A DNA stretch of 64,000 bases, from NCBI RefSeq assembly GCF_021646545.1, contig NZ_JAKIRP010000001.1, positions 1,178,001-1,242,000 on the forward strand, read 5' to 3'. The position numbers and the translations under genes were made by a program. Positions 9,322 to 19,100 of the stretch are shown in pieces. Below the pieces are notes generated by a model that was not told where the DNA came from, did no database searches, and worked only from the letters and a program-made list of their open reading frames with translations. The DNA is from Chitinophaga filiformis. Its GTDB lineage: Bacteria > Bacteroidota > Bacteroidia > Chitinophagales > Chitinophagaceae. Each line of letters starts with the position of its first letter. The first letter of the stretch is position 1.

Positions 9322-10254
9322 ATGGGTACTGTATCAATTATTATCACCGTATTGGTTGTACTGATCATCTTTTCCAGCTTCGTGACAGTACAGCAGGGTA
9401 CCATCGGTGTCACCACAATTTTCGGAAAATACAACAGAGTGTTATTCCCCGGATTAAATTTCAAAGTTCCCCTGATCGAGAAAGTATTCAAACGTATCTC
9501 TATCCAGAACCGTTCTGTAGAACTGGAATTCCAGGCTATTACCATCGATCAGGCGAATGTTTATTTCAAAGCCATGCTGCTGTATTCGGTATGGAACCAG
9601 GATGAAGAAACGCTCAAGAATGTTGCCTTCAAATTCGTAGACGAGCGCAGCTTCATGCAAGCCCTGATCCGTACTATTGAAGGATCGATCCGCGGTTTTG
9701 TTGCTACTAAACGCCAGTCAGAAGTACTGGGACTGCGTCGCGATATCACCGAGCACGTGAAAGAGCAGATTGACAAGACCCTGGAAGACTGGGGGTATCA
9801 CCTCCAGGACCTGCAGATGAACGACATTACCTTTGATGACGCCATCATGAAATCCATGGCGCAGGTGGTGGCTTCCAACAACCTGAAGGCTGCAGCCGAG
9901 AATGAAGGTCAGGCATTGCTGATCACCAAGACCAAGGCGGCGGAAGCAGATGGTAACGCCATTAAGATAGCTGCTGAAGCAGAGCGTCAGGCGGCTCAGT
10001 TGCGTGGTATGGGTGTGGCCCTGTTCCGTGAAGAGGTGGCCAAAGGTATGACCATGGCGGCCAAGGAAATGCAACAGGCTAACCTGGACACTTCCGTGAT
10101 CCTCTTCTCCATGTGGACAGAAGCAATCAAACACTTTGCAGAAAACTCCAAGGGCAATGTGATCTTCCTGGACGGCTCATCTGAAGGTATGGATCATACC
10201 ATGCAGCAGATGATGGCTATGAATAAACTGATGGAGAACAGAAACCAGAAATAG
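9322..10254 (+). CDS. SPFH/band 7 (stomatin-like) membrane protein
   Basis: 310 aa. One N-terminal membrane segment (about 4-22, IIITVLVVLIIFSSFV) is followed by an SPFH domain (QQGTIGVTTIFGKYNRVLFP onward) and a long Ala/Glu-rich helical region (ENEGQALLITKTKAAEADGN, about 195-240) of the kind that drives oligomerisation. Such proteins form membrane scaffolds or microdomain rings and may guide proteases. No NfeD or HflC partner is adjacent, so the exact subgroup is open. The gene stands alone and ends with a terminator. Confidence 0.88.
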   Translation: MGTVSIIITVLVVLIIFSSFVTVQQGTIGVTTIFGKYNRVLFPGLNFKVPLIEKVFKRISIQNRSVELEFQAITIDQANVYFKAMLLYSVWNQDEETLKNVAFKFVDERSFMQALIRTIEGSIRGFVATKRQSEVLGLRRDITEHVKEQIDKTLEDWGYHLQDLQMNDITFDDAIMKSMAQVVASNNLKAAAENEGQALLITKTKAAEADGNAIKIAAEAERQAAQLRGMGVALFREEVAKGMTMAAKEMQQANLDTSVILFSMWTEAIKHFAENSKGNVIFLDGSSEGMDHTMQQMMAMNKLMENRNQK

Positions 10255-10340
10255 TCTTTGGTGACAGAAAGAAGATGTAGCAAATAGACGAATGTCCGTA
10301 GAACATAAAAGATTGCCTGATTATATCAGGTACAGATAAT

Positions 10341-10380
10341 AAAAGCCTGTCCGCTAAAAGTTGGACAGGCTTTTATTTTA
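10341..10380. terminator. Terminator between the SPFH gene and tadA
   Basis: A 12-bp perfect stem (AAAAGCCTGTCC 10341-10352, complement 10363-10374), 10-base loop and tail TTTTATTTTA. It lies between convergent genes and ends 4 bases before the tadA stop codon, so it likely serves both strands. Confidence 0.9.
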
Positions 10381-10818
10381 AGGCCTTCTTTGTGCAAAAA
10401 AAGTCTTAACAAGCTGCAGACTTTCTTCTTCACATGGACCTTGTTCTAATTTTGTTTTGGGATGGAAGGGTGATGTATCACCGGCTACTTTACGATAGCT
10501 GTGCTTATCATCCCTTGCTGCATATACGATACGTCCGATCTTGCTCCAGTAAAGGGCGCCGGCACACATCAGGCAGGGTTCCAGCGTGACATACAAAGTA
10601 GCTTCCATCAGGTACTTACTGCCCAGATAATTGAACGCAGACGTTAAGGCAATCATTTCCGCATGTGCAGTACAATCGTTCAGCCTTTCCACCTGGTTAT
10701 AACCTTTCCCTATTATTTTATCGCTCATCACAACGACAGCGCCGACAGGAACTTCACCGTCATCAAAGGCTTTCCTGGCTTCCCGGAGCGCCTGTTGCAT
10801 GTAATATTTGTCGTCCAT
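10378..10818 (-). CDS. tadA: Nucleoside deaminase, tRNA adenosine deaminase-like
   Basis: 146 aa, typical for TadA. The zinc site is complete: TAHAE (His ligand and catalytic Glu) and TLEPCLMCAGAL (PCxxC, two Cys ligands). The N-terminal MQQALREARKAFDDGEVPVG is characteristic. TadA converts A34 to inosine in tRNA-Arg(ACG); related guanine or cytosine deaminases share the motif, so the tRNA role is likely but not proven. It follows ligA by 8 bases on the same strand and is probably co-transcribed. Confidence 0.88.
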   Translation of the reverse strand: MDDKYYMQQALREARKAFDDGEVPVGAVVVMSDKIIGKGYNQVERLNDCTAHAEMIALTSAFNYLGSKYLMEATLYVTLEPCLMCAGALYWSKIGRIVYAARDDKHSYRKVAGDTSPFHPKTKLEQGPCEEESLQLVKTFFAQRRP

Positions 10819-10826
10819 ATTCCTGT

Positions 10827-12950
10827 TTATTGTGGTGTTGCGGGCGATTGGATCAGGTTAAGGAAATCGTCTTCACTTAGGATTCTGATAGTATTGATCT
10901 TTTTTGCTTTTTCCAGTTTGCTGCCGGCGTCTTCACCTACTATCAGGAAGTTCAGTTTACTGCTTACGCCGCTAAGTATCTTACCACCCTGTTCTTCCAC
11001 CATCGCTTCTGCATCACTGCGTTTCAGCTTGTTTAGTGTACCGGTGAATAAGAAGGTTTGTCCATCGAGGCTGCCACCGGTAGGATGATCTGCCCGGGTG
11101 CTTTTCAGATTAACACCCAGTGTTTCCAGTTCCTGCAGCATCTGGATATTATCTGCTGTCTGGAAGAACTGTTTGATGCTACCGGCCACCTTTGGACCAA
11201 TATCTTCCAGTGCCAGTAACTGTTCTTCTGTCCAGTCTTTGAAGTCGAGCAAATGATTGACTGCATTGGCAAGAGTTTTCGCAGTAGTTTCTCCGACATA
11301 GCGTATACCTAATCCAAACACCAGCCGATGCAGGGGTTGTGCTTTAGACTGTTCTATAGCGGTTTGCAGATTAGTGAGCGATTTCTTTCCAAAACCTTCA
11401 AGTTGTTCCAGTTTGCCGAAATCCATCTTATAGATACCCGGGATATCTTTCATGAGACCCAGGCCGTAGAACTTGCGAACATTACTTTCTCCGAGGCTGC
11501 GGATGTCCATGGCGTCTTTGCTCACGAAATGGATCATCCTTTCCACCACCTGCGCCTCACAATTCAGGTTAATACAGCGCCATACGCTTTCGCCTTCCGG
11601 TTTGAACAGTGGCTCGTTGCAGACAGGGCATTCAGTAGGGAATCTGATATCTTCTTCTGAACCGTCCCGCAGGTCGGCCAGCGATTTCACGATGTAAGGA
11701 ATTACGTCGCCCGCCCTTTCCACCAGCACTGTATCTCCGATCTTGAGGTCTTTTTCCCGGACTACATCTTCGTTAAAAAGGGAAATGGAACCAACCGTAA
11801 CACCACCGATAGGAACAGGGTCGATCTTGGCTACGGGTGTAACGGAGCCTGTTCTGCCCACCTGGAATTCCACTTTTCTGAGCTTACTGGTAGCTTGCCT
11901 TGCCTTAAACTTATATGCCATGGCCCAGCGGGGATGGTGTGTGGTCATACCCAGTCTGTCCTGCAGGGCATAATCATTCACTTTGATCACCATACCATCT
12001 ATCTCATATGGCAGGCTGTCTCTTTCCTTTTCGAACTCGAGCACATAATCGATCACTGCCTGAATGCCTTTCACGACTTTCATTTGCTTTGCAGGAGAGC
12101 GGAAGCCAAGACTGGACAGTAATTCCAGGGTGTTGCTGTGTGTTTTGATCTCTTCCGGTTCTGCCTTCCCGTCCGTCATGGTATGATAGCTCATATGATA
12201 CAGGAAAGCTTCCAGTCCACGTTTGGCTACCTCCCGGGGATCCACCATGCGGAGGGAGCCGGAGGCTGCGTTACGTGGATTGGCCAGTGGAGGCAGGTTA
12301 TCTGCCGCACGCTGTTCATTATAGGCTTTGAAAGTATTTTTATTGATCAGTACTTCTCCTCTTATTTCAATGGTCTGAATGCCATGAGCGGCGAAACTGG
12401 CGCCTAAAGGAATAGAGCGGATCTGCCGGATATTGGTGGTGATATCTTCACCGGAAACGCCGTCGCCGCGGGTGGCGCCCCGTGCCAGCTTGTCGTTCTC
12501 ATATATAAGAGAGATGCTGGCGCCATCAAATTTGGGCTCAATACAATATTCTATTTCACTAAGACCACTGATTTCCCTGGCTTTGCGGTCCCAGTCGTTC
12601 AGGTCGTCTGCATCATAAGAGTTTTCCAGGCTCAGCATCGGTACCAGGTGTTGTACAGTGGGGAAAGCCTTTGTAAGGCCCTGTGCTACACGCTGGGTGG
12701 GGGAGTCTGCGCTGACCTTGTCCGGATTGTCGGTTTCCAGTTCTTTCAACCAGGCATACAACTGATCATATTCGTAATCACTTAAAACGGGGTCGCTTTG
12801 CACATAATAGCGCCAGTCACTGTAGATAATAACCCGGCGCAGGCCATCCATGGTTTCATCCAGATCCTGAATGGTTTCTTTTTGCTGCAATTTTCTTAAC
12901 AGGTCCTTTGCTAATTGTAGCAAAGTGATTTCTATTTCTTTCGTATACAT
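10827..12950 (-). CDS. ligA: NAD-dependent DNA ligase
   Basis: 707 aa, slightly longer than most bacterial LigA. Order of domains: Ia and adenylation domain with the active-site Lys140 in EPKFDGAS, OB fold (VGRTGSVTPVAKIDPVPIGG), four-Cys zinc finger (CPVCNEPLF...CINLNCEAQ), helix-hairpin-helix repeats (FGKLEQLEGFGKKSLTNL) and a C-terminal BRCT domain (GGSLDGQTFLFTGTLNKLKR). It seals nicks in replication and repair and is normally essential. The long intergenic region upstream (12951-14073) separates it from icmF. Confidence 0.97.
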   Translation of the reverse strand: MYTKEIEITLLQLAKDLLRKLQQKETIQDLDETMDGLRRVIIYSDWRYYVQSDPVLSDYEYDQLYAWLKELETDNPDKVSADSPTQRVAQGLTKAFPTVQHLVPMLSLENSYDADDLNDWDRKAREISGLSEIEYCIEPKFDGASISLIYENDKLARGATRGDGVSGEDITTNIRQIRSIPLGASFAAHGIQTIEIRGEVLINKNTFKAYNEQRAADNLPPLANPRNAASGSLRMVDPREVAKRGLEAFLYHMSYHTMTDGKAEPEEIKTHSNTLELLSSLGFRSPAKQMKVVKGIQAVIDYVLEFEKERDSLPYEIDGMVIKVNDYALQDRLGMTTHHPRWAMAYKFKARQATSKLRKVEFQVGRTGSVTPVAKIDPVPIGGVTVGSISLFNEDVVREKDLKIGDTVLVERAGDVIPYIVKSLADLRDGSEEDIRFPTECPVCNEPLFKPEGESVWRCINLNCEAQVVERMIHFVSKDAMDIRSLGESNVRKFYGLGLMKDIPGIYKMDFGKLEQLEGFGKKSLTNLQTAIEQSKAQPLHRLVFGLGIRYVGETTAKTLANAVNHLLDFKDWTEEQLLALEDIGPKVAGSIKQFFQTADNIQMLQELETLGVNLKSTRADHPTGGSLDGQTFLFTGTLNKLKRSDAEAMVEEQGGKILSGVSSKLNFLIVGEDAGSKLEKAKKINTIRILSEDDFLNLIQSPATPQ

Positions 12951-13264
12951 ATGAAAATACTATCAGAATGTAAAATACAAATACTTTGAACGTTATGGGT
13001 GAAAAATGATTGAAATCCTTTGTGATGGCTCATTCTAATAAAATGATGTACTTTTTACGGGCACAATCTTTTGAAAAAAAATGTTAAAAAAGTTTTTTAT
13101 TAACAAAAATTTAATTAAGATTGTGTAACGAAACGAAAGTATCTGAAAGAGCCAAAATTTAAATCGGAATTTCTGAGGTAGCAAGTGCCAATTTGAAAAC
13201 CCGCTACACTGAAATCCAAAAGAACGAAGAAATGTAGATTTTTGACCGTATTGCTTTTATTTAT

Positions 13265-13419
13265 TTCCATGTTACGTTAAAAATTGCTTTTATAAATTTC
13301 CATGTTAGAGCCTTTATTATTCTACGTTAATGCTTTTATGTAATTCCATGTTAGAATATTGAGCCTTTATAAGTTCCACGTTTTATAGATTCCACGTAAA
13401 ATATTATCTAATTCCACGT
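13265..13419 (+). repeat. Seven degenerate TTCCAYGT repeats
   Basis: The octamer TTCCA(T/C)GT starts at 13265, 13298, 13344, 13374, 13390 and 13412, with a variant TTCTACGT at 13320. Several copies are preceded by TTTTAT or TTTAT and followed by TA, so the longer unit is about 25-30 bases. Spacing is irregular (16 to 33), unlike CRISPR. Possible roles are a multi-site protein binding region or part of a non-coding transcript. Confidence 0.7.
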
Positions 13420-13424
13420 CAATG

Positions 13425-13495
13425 AAATCTCGCAGTATAAACCGTGAGATTTTCTTCCCCTGCATAAATCATTTATGCAGGGGCATTTTATTTTA
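13425..13495 (+). terminator. Two hairpins, the second an orphan terminator
   Basis: A first stem (AAATCTC near 13426 with GAGATTT ending near 13452) is followed by a perfect 13-bp stem (CCCCTGCATAAAT 13457-13469, complement 13471-13483) and the tail CATTTTATTTTA. The tail shows plus-strand direction, yet the closest plus-strand gene upstream ends at 10254, so an unannotated transcript is implied. Confidence 0.7.
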
Positions 13496-13776
13496 GGCCC
13501 TGGGGCTAACCTTTGCTGCTTTTATGTCGGATAGACATTCTTTCGACAAAAACGACCTGTGTTATCAGGATAAAAGATGTTACACGATAGGGTATCAGTA
13601 TAGTGGTACCGAACCTTACTCCTGATTTTTGACTACCTGCCCCCGGTTTCCGTGTGTTTTCCTTGGCCATCATTCCATTTACCCTAGGGTTTAGTATCGC
13701 TTTGATACCGGAAACAAATGGATAAGCTTCGGTTCCGTTTACAATAAGTTGACCGCATTTCCGACCTCACGTCTCT

Positions 13777-13839
13777 GCGTCCTGTACCCTCAATTTTGCG
13801 TCCTATGGACATGGTTTGGCGTCCTGTGGACACGGCTTA
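13777..13839. repeat. Three 21-bp tandem units
   Basis: GCGTCCTGT or GCGTCCTAT begins at 13777, 13798 and 13819, exactly 21 bases apart. Units two and three also share TGGACA(T/C)GG. Three copies only, degenerate, outside any supported gene. Confidence 0.7.
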
Positions 13840-13992
13840 AAATGACGAAAATAATCGTGCTAACATTGTGTCAGCAAATAGCATCAATGGGGCTGCGCCT
13901 AAAGCAGGAAAGGGTAGCTCCTGCAACATAAAAGTCAGGCAATAGGGCATAACAAGGGGCTAGGCAAAGGCAGAGTAAAGGCATGGCACGGG

Positions 13993-14032
13993 GCATAAAA
14001 TAGCCCGTACAAAGTATTACCAATGTACGGGC
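13993..14032 (-). terminator. Terminator of icmF
   Basis: A 9-bp stem (GCCCGTACA 14003-14011 with TGTACGGGC 14024-14032) lies 42 bases after the icmF stop codon. Read on the minus strand it is followed by TATTTTATGC, a T-rich tail. Confidence 0.75.
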
Positions 14033-14073
14033 GTTGTTCTGGTATAACCATGGGAATTTCCCGCTATAAATGC

Positions 14074-17000
14074 TTACATATTCCTCCTGTACTGGCCTCC
14101 AACTTCATACAGGGCGTGGGTGATCTGTCCGAGAGAACAGTGTTTTACTGTCTCCATCAGCGCCTCGAACAGGTTTCCGTTATTGACGGCCACTTCCTGC
14201 AACTGTTTGAGCGCCGCTGCGCTACGATGCGCGTGCCGTTTGTGGAAGGCGGCCAGCGTATTGATCTGGAACTCCCTTTCTTCCTGCGTGGAGCGGATCA
14301 CTTCACCAGGGATGACGGTAGGTGAGCCCTTCTTATTCAGGAAGGTGTTCACACCCACGATGGGGTATTCGCCGGTATGTTTCAGCATTTCATAATGGAG
14401 ACTTTCTTCCTGGATCTTGTTCCGCTGGTACATTCTCTCCATCGCCCCCAATACGCCGCCTCTTTCCGTGAGTCGATTAAACTCGGCCAGCACCGCTTCC
14501 TCCACCAGGTCGGTCAGGTCTTCAATGAAGAAGGAGCCTTGCACGGGATTCTCATTTTTGGCGGTGCCCAGTTCCCGGTTGATGATCAGCTGAATGGCCA
14601 TGGCCCTGCGCACACTTTCTTCGGTGGGTGTAGTGATGGCCTCATCGTAGGCGTTGGTGTGCAGTGAGTTACAGTTGTCGTAAATGGCGTATAATGCCTG
14701 GAGCGTAGTCCGGATGTCGTTGAAATCTATCTCCTGGGCATGCAGACTACGTCCTGAGGTCTGAATGTGATATTTCAGTTTCTGCGAGCGGTCATTGCCT
14801 TTGTATTTATACTTGATGGCCTTTGCCCATATGCGTCTGGCCACACGCCCTATAACGGCATATTCCGGGTCCATGCCATTGCTGAAAAAGAAAGAAAGGT
14901 TAGGCGCGAAATCATCTATGTGCATGCCCCGGCTCAGGTAATATTCCACGTAAGTGAAGCCGTTTGCCAGTGTGAAGGCCAGCTGTGTAATGGGGTTTGC
15001 CCCCGCTTCCGCGATGTGGTAACCGGAGATACTGACAGAATAGAAGTTGCGCACTTTCTGGGTGATGAAGTATTCCTGTACATCTCCCATTAGTTTGAGG
15101 GCAAATTCTGTGGAGAAGATACAGGTATTCTGCGCCTGGTCTTCTTTCAGGATATCTGCCTGTACGGTACCCCTGGCAGTACTGAGGGCATGTGCTTTTA
15201 TCTTCTCATAGACGTCCTTTTCCAGCACTTCGTCTCCGGAAATACCCAGCAGCTGCAGGCCAAGGCCTTTGTTGCCTGCCGGCAGATCTCCGTTGTAGTG
15301 TGGTAGTGGATGGTCTTTGAATTTCTCTTTGATGATGGCATTTACCTTATCTGTCAGTCCATGTTGCGCAATGTACTTTTCACATTGCTGATCGATGGCG
15401 GCATTCATAAAGAAGGCCAGCAGTATTGGCGCAGGGCCGTTGATGGTCATGGATACGGAGGTCTTCGGATCACAGAGATCGAAGCCGCTGTACAGTTTTT
15501 TGGCATCATCTACAGTAGCGATGCTTACGCCGGAGTTGCCAACTTTGCCATAGATGTCCGGCCGGTGGGCAGGATCTTCCCCGTACAGCGTTACACTGTC
15601 AAACGCGGTGCTAAGGCGTTTGGCCGGCTGGTCTATAGATACATAGTGAAAGCGTTTGTTGGTGCGTTCCGGGCCGCCCTCTCCTGCAAACATGCGGGTA
15701 GGATCTTCTCCTTCGCGTTTCAGGGGGAATACGCCTGCTGCATAAGGGAACTCTCCAGGTACATTTTCCGTCAGCTGCCAGCGCAGGATGTCGCCCCAGT
15801 CTTTATAGCGCGGAAGGCTGATCTTAGGAATGGACGATTGCGACAGGCTCTCGCTGTAAAGCGGCTGTTTGATCACTTTGTCCCTCACCTGGTATTCATA
15901 AAATTCGGCGCTGTACTGTTGCTGGACATCAGGCCAGTTGTCTATCAGCTGCTGGCATTCGGGATGCAGTTGTGGACGCAGCTGGTTAGCGATGTCTGCC
16001 AGGGCCGCCTGTTGTGATTCGTTTAACAGGGCAGCGGCTCCCTGCAGCTGGTATAAACGGGAGGCGATACCACATTGTTCCTCCACCCATTTGCCATAGT
16101 CTGCAATGGTTTCGCTGATCTCTGCCAGGTAGCGGGTGCGGGCTGGCGGGATGATCTGGGATTTGGTAGTGGTAGCGTCGGGCGTTTCATGCGTAACATT
16201 ACCAAAGCGGACGCCGGTCTTTTCTCCAATTACGGCCAGCAGCTTTTCGAACAGCTGGTTGATGCCATGATCGTTGAACTGGGAGGCAATAGTCCCGATG
16301 ACGGGCAGCTGGTCGTCAGCAGCAGTCCATAAGCCGTGGTTACGTTTATATTGTTTGCGCACATCATGCAGGGCATCCAGTGCGCCGGCTTTATCGAATT
16401 TGTTAATAGCAATGACATCGGCATAGTCCAGCATATTGATCTTTTCGAGCTGTGACGCCGCGCCATATTCCGGTGTCATGACGTAGAGCGCCACATTACA
16501 ATAGTCGGTAATAGCGGTATCGCTCTGGCCAATGCCGGATGTTTCGAGAATGATCAGGTCAAAACCGGCAGTCTTACAGATATCGATGGCCTCCTGTACA
16601 TGTGCGCTGACGGCTTTATCGCTCTCGCGGGTGGCGAGGGAGCGCATATAGGCCCGAGGATGATGGATGGCATTCATCCGGATACGATCACCCAACAGGG
16701 CTCCACCGGTCTTCTTTTTGGAGGGGTCTACCGAAATGACAGCAATCGTCTTGTTGTCAAAATAGTGGAGGAAACGGCGTACAATTTCATCGGTCACACT
16801 GCTTTTACCAGCCCCGCCGGTACCGGTAATGCCGAGCACCACGCCCTTGTTTGTTTCAACAGGAGGGAGAGGGGTACCCGGGTGAGCATTCTCCGCAACA
16901 GTGATTGCCTGGGCGATCAGTTTGTCGCTACGGGAAGGCAATTCGTGCAGATGCCCGTTAAGACCGGTGGTAGTCGGAAAATCACACTGGCGGATCACGT

Positions 17001-17400
17001 CTTCTATCATACCTTCCAGGCCCATATGGCGGCCATCGTCGGGGGAATAGAGGCGGGCGATACCGTAACGGTGTAATTCTTCGATCTCGGAGGGAAGGAT
17101 GGTACCTCCACCTCCGCCAAATATTTTAATATGACCGCAACCCTTCTCATGGAGGAGGTCATACATGTACTTGAAAAATTCCAGGTGGCCACCTTGATAA
17201 GAAGTGATGGCGATACCCTGGGCGTCTTCCTGGATGGCGCAGTCCACAATCTCCGCTGCCGAACGGTTATGTCCCAGGTGGATCACTTCCGCTCCTTTTG
17301 TCTGCATAATGCGGCGCATAATATTAATAGCTGCATCATGGCCATCAAAAAGGGAAGCCGCCGTAACGATACGGATCTTATGAGATGAAATGTCAGTCAT
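14074..17400 (-). CDS. icmF: Fused acyl-CoA mutase, isobutyryl-CoA mutase-fused type
   Basis: 1108 aa in the domain order of IcmF: B12-binding domain (about 8-140, lower-ligand motif DGHDAA with His21), MeaI-type chaperone GTPase (P-loop [10 protein letters not shown] at 191-200), linker and TIM-barrel mutase domain (about 560-1090, [20 protein letters not shown]). It interconverts isobutyryl- and n-butyryl-CoA, or a related branched acyl-CoA pair, using adenosylcobalamin. The Phe in GVFPLK lies where methylmalonyl-CoA mutases have a Tyr, which favours the IcmF assignment. The GTPase domain would load or repair the cofactor. It is a single-gene unit with its own terminator. Confidence 0.92.
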   Translation of the reverse strand: MTDISSHKIRIVTAASLFDGHDAAINIMRRIMQTKGAEVIHLGHNRSAAEIVDCAIQEDAQGIAITSYQGGHLEFFKYMYDLLHEKGCGHIKIFGGGGGTILPSEIEELHRYGIARLYSPDDGRHMGLEGMIEDVIRQCDFPTTTGLNGHLHELPSRSDKLIAQAITVAENAHPGTPLPPVETNKGVVLGITGTGGAGKSSVTDEIVRRFLHYFDNKTIAVISVDPSKKKTGGALLGDRIRMNAIHHPRAYMRSLATRESDKAVSAHVQEAIDICKTAGFDLIILETSGIGQSDTAITDYCNVALYVMTPEYGAASQLEKINMLDYADVIAINKFDKAGALDALHDVRKQYKRNHGLWTAADDQLPVIGTIASQFNDHGINQLFEKLLAVIGEKTGVRFGNVTHETPDATTTKSQIIPPARTRYLAEISETIADYGKWVEEQCGIASRLYQLQGAAALLNESQQAALADIANQLRPQLHPECQQLIDNWPDVQQQYSAEFYEYQVRDKVIKQPLYSESLSQSSIPKISLPRYKDWGDILRWQLTENVPGEFPYAAGVFPLKREGEDPTRMFAGEGGPERTNKRFHYVSIDQPAKRLSTAFDSVTLYGEDPAHRPDIYGKVGNSGVSIATVDDAKKLYSGFDLCDPKTSVSMTINGPAPILLAFFMNAAIDQQCEKYIAQHGLTDKVNAIIKEKFKDHPLPHYNGDLPAGNKGLGLQLLGISGDEVLEKDVYEKIKAHALSTARGTVQADILKEDQAQNTCIFSTEFALKLMGDVQEYFITQKVRNFYSVSISGYHIAEAGANPITQLAFTLANGFTYVEYYLSRGMHIDDFAPNLSFFFSNGMDPEYAVIGRVARRIWAKAIKYKYKGNDRSQKLKYHIQTSGRSLHAQEIDFNDIRTTLQALYAIYDNCNSLHTNAYDEAITTPTEESVRRAMAIQLIINRELGTAKNENPVQGSFFIEDLTDLVEEAVLAEFNRLTERGGVLGAMERMYQRNKIQEESLHYEMLKHTGEYPIVGVNTFLNKKGSPTVIPGEVIRSTQEEREFQINTLAAFHKRHAHRSAAALKQLQEVAVNNGNLFEALMETVKHCSLGQITHALYEVGGQYRRNM

Positions 17401-17575
17401 ATTGTTCTGGTGTTTGTACGTATTAAGCCAACGTGGAGCCGAATAAGTCCGTAATTTACGAAAATCGTAACTGTGGAATATTCACACATTTTTTTATTTT
17501 ACACCCTATTATTCACGTTTATGAGTTGCATTTCGTAGAAACAAAGGCAATCGTAATAGAAAATCTATATCAGAA

Positions 17576-19009
17576 ATGGTGGCAAGACGAGATTTTATCA
17601 GGAACAGCAGTTTGCTGGCAGGCGCTGTGGCGCTGGGTTTTCCTAAATCGGTACTGAGTATGGCAACAGATTATGTGTCCCAGCGTCCGCCGCTGGCGCA
17701 ACGTAAATTTACCAGCCAGGCCGTTGAAAACGCAATCGCTGCAATTAAAAAAGAGATCGCAGATCCGAAACTGGCCTGGATGTTCGAAAACTGTTTCCCC
17801 AATACACTGGACACTACCGTACAGTTTAAAATGGAAAAAGGTCGTCCGGATACCTTCGTGCTGACGGGCGACATCCACGCGATGTGGCTGCGTGACTCCA
17901 CTGCGCAGGTATGGCCTTACCTGTCTCTGATAAAGGAGGACGATAAACTGAAGCAACTGATTGCAGGGGTGGTGAACAGGCAGACGAAATGTATCCTGAT
18001 CGATCCATATGCAAATGCCTTCAACGAAGGCCCTACCGGTAGCGAGTGGGATTCTGACCTGACAGAGATGAAGCCTGAGCTGCACGAGCGCAAATGGGAA
18101 ATAGACTCCCTCTGTTATACTGTACGTCTGGCATATAATTACTGGAAAGAAAGTGGTGATACCAGTGTGCTGGACGACAACTATAAAAAGGCAGCTAAGC
18201 TGATCGTAAAAACATTCAAGGAGCAACAGCGTAAGGAGGGCAAAGGTCCTTACAAGTTCCAGCGTAAAACACCGATCCAGTCCGACACTGTTCCAAATGG
18301 AGGGTATGGCGCACCTATGCAGCCAGTGGGACTGATCGTGTCCATTTTCCGTCCTTCTGACGATGCGACCGTATTCCCTTTCCTGATCCCTTCCAATATG
18401 TTTGCCGTGGTATCCCTGCGCCAGCTGAGCGAGATCAGTGAGGTAGTGTTCAAAGACGCTACATTTGCGAAAGAGTGTCGCGACCTGGCAGAGGAAGTGG
18501 ACAGGGCGATCAAGGCATATGCTATCGTAGAGCATCCGCAGCTGGGACATATGTATCCGCTGGAAGTAGATGGTTACGGTAACCGCCTGTTCCTCGACGA
18601 TACCAACGTACCAAGCCTGTTATCTATCCCTTACCTGGGATATACAACTGTGGATGATCCTTTATATCAGAACGCCCGTCACTTTGTATGGAGCACTTTC
18701 CATTGCTGGTTCTACAAGGGTAAGTATGGCGACGGCGTAGGTAGTCCGCATACCGGACCTGATTTTATCTGGCCGATGAGTATCATTATGAAGGCGCTGA
18801 CCAGCAGCAATCCGGAGGAAATTGCAGAATGTCTGAAAACGCTGCGTAACACGGATGGCGGGACTGGTTTTATCCATGAGTCCTATCATAAGGATGATCC
18901 TACCAAATACACGCGTAAATGGTTTGCATGGGCCAATACGCTGTTTGGTGAATTGCTGATGAAAGTGAGCAAAGAGCATCCGGAACTGTTGAAAAGGCAA
19001 TATGCATAA
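17576..19009 (+). CDS. GH125 exo-alpha-1,6-mannosidase-like, exported
   Basis: 477 aa. The N-terminus [20 protein letters not shown] is a twin-arginine signal (RRDFIRN). The rest matches glycoside hydrolase family 125 (formerly DUF1237), an (alpha/alpha)6 barrel: [20 protein letters not shown], the stretch [11 protein letters not shown] and [18 protein letters not shown], and the C-terminal [15 protein letters not shown]. Family members remove alpha-1,6-linked mannose without metal. The gene is divergent from icmF and ends in its own terminator. Likely role is mannan or N-glycan use in the periplasm. Confidence 0.92.
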   Translation: MVARRDFIRNSSLLAGAVALGFPKSVLSMATDYVSQRPPLAQRKFTSQAVENAIAAIKKEIADPKLAWMFENCFPNTLDTTVQFKMEKGRPDTFVLTGDIHAMWLRDSTAQVWPYLSLIKEDDKLKQLIAGVVNRQTKCILIDPYANAFNEGPTGSEWDSDLTEMKPELHERKWEIDSLCYTVRLAYNYWKESGDTSVLDDNYKKAAKLIVKTFKEQQRKEGKGPYKFQRKTPIQSDTVPNGGYGAPMQPVGLIVSIFRPSDDATVFPFLIPSNMFAVVSLRQLSEISEVVFKDATFAKECRDLAEEVDRAIKAYAIVEHPQLGHMYPLEVDGYGNRLFLDDTNVPSLLSIPYLGYTTVDDPLYQNARHFVWSTFHCWFYKGKYGDGVGSPHTGPDFIWPMSIIMKALTSSNPEEIAECLKTLRNTDGGTGFIHESYHKDDPTKYTRKWFAWANTLFGELLMKVSKEHPELLKRQYA

Positions 19010-19034
19010 TTGATGCTATCAATATCTTTTAGTG

Positions 19035-19071
19035 CTCATCCTTCGTATAACGCGAAGGATGAGTATTTTTA
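19035..19071 (+). terminator. Terminator of the GH125 gene
   Basis: An 11-bp perfect stem (CTCATCCTTCG 19035-19045, complement 19053-19063), 7-base loop and tail TATTTTTA, 26 bases after the stop codon. Confidence 0.9.
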
Positions 19072-19100
19072 GGACCGTTTTAACCTTAATCCGATAACCC

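Larger units (their letters stand above)
12951..14073. other. 1.1 kb gene-free region with several repeat types
   Basis: I see no credible gene here on either strand. From left to right it holds an AT-rich start (12951-13150), seven short TTCCAYGT repeats (13265-13419), two hairpins (13425-13451 and 13457-13483), three 21-bp tandem units (13777-13839), a purine-rich stretch with repeated GGC and GGGCATAA words (13880-13998) and the icmF terminator (14003-14032). The second hairpin has a plus-strand T-rich tail although no plus-strand gene precedes it. Confidence 0.75.

Noticed and set aside
13265..13419. Possible CRISPR array
   Set aside because: Repeat core is only 8 bases, spacing is irregular, and no cas genes are near.
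13749..13931. 60-codon frame across the 21-bp repeats
   Set aside because: The repeat unit simply encodes seven codons; Cys/Trp-rich product without start signals.
15310..16017. 235-codon plus-strand frame opposite icmF
   Set aside because: Antisense shadow of a well-defined mutase gene; no motif and no promoter.
17456..17470. Inverted repeat TTACGA-AAA-TCGTAA between icmF and GH125
   Set aside because: Short and AT-rich; could be an operator but nothing else supports it.
17570..18550. 326-codon minus-strand frame opposite GH125
   Set aside because: Antisense shadow with composition unlike real proteins of the window.
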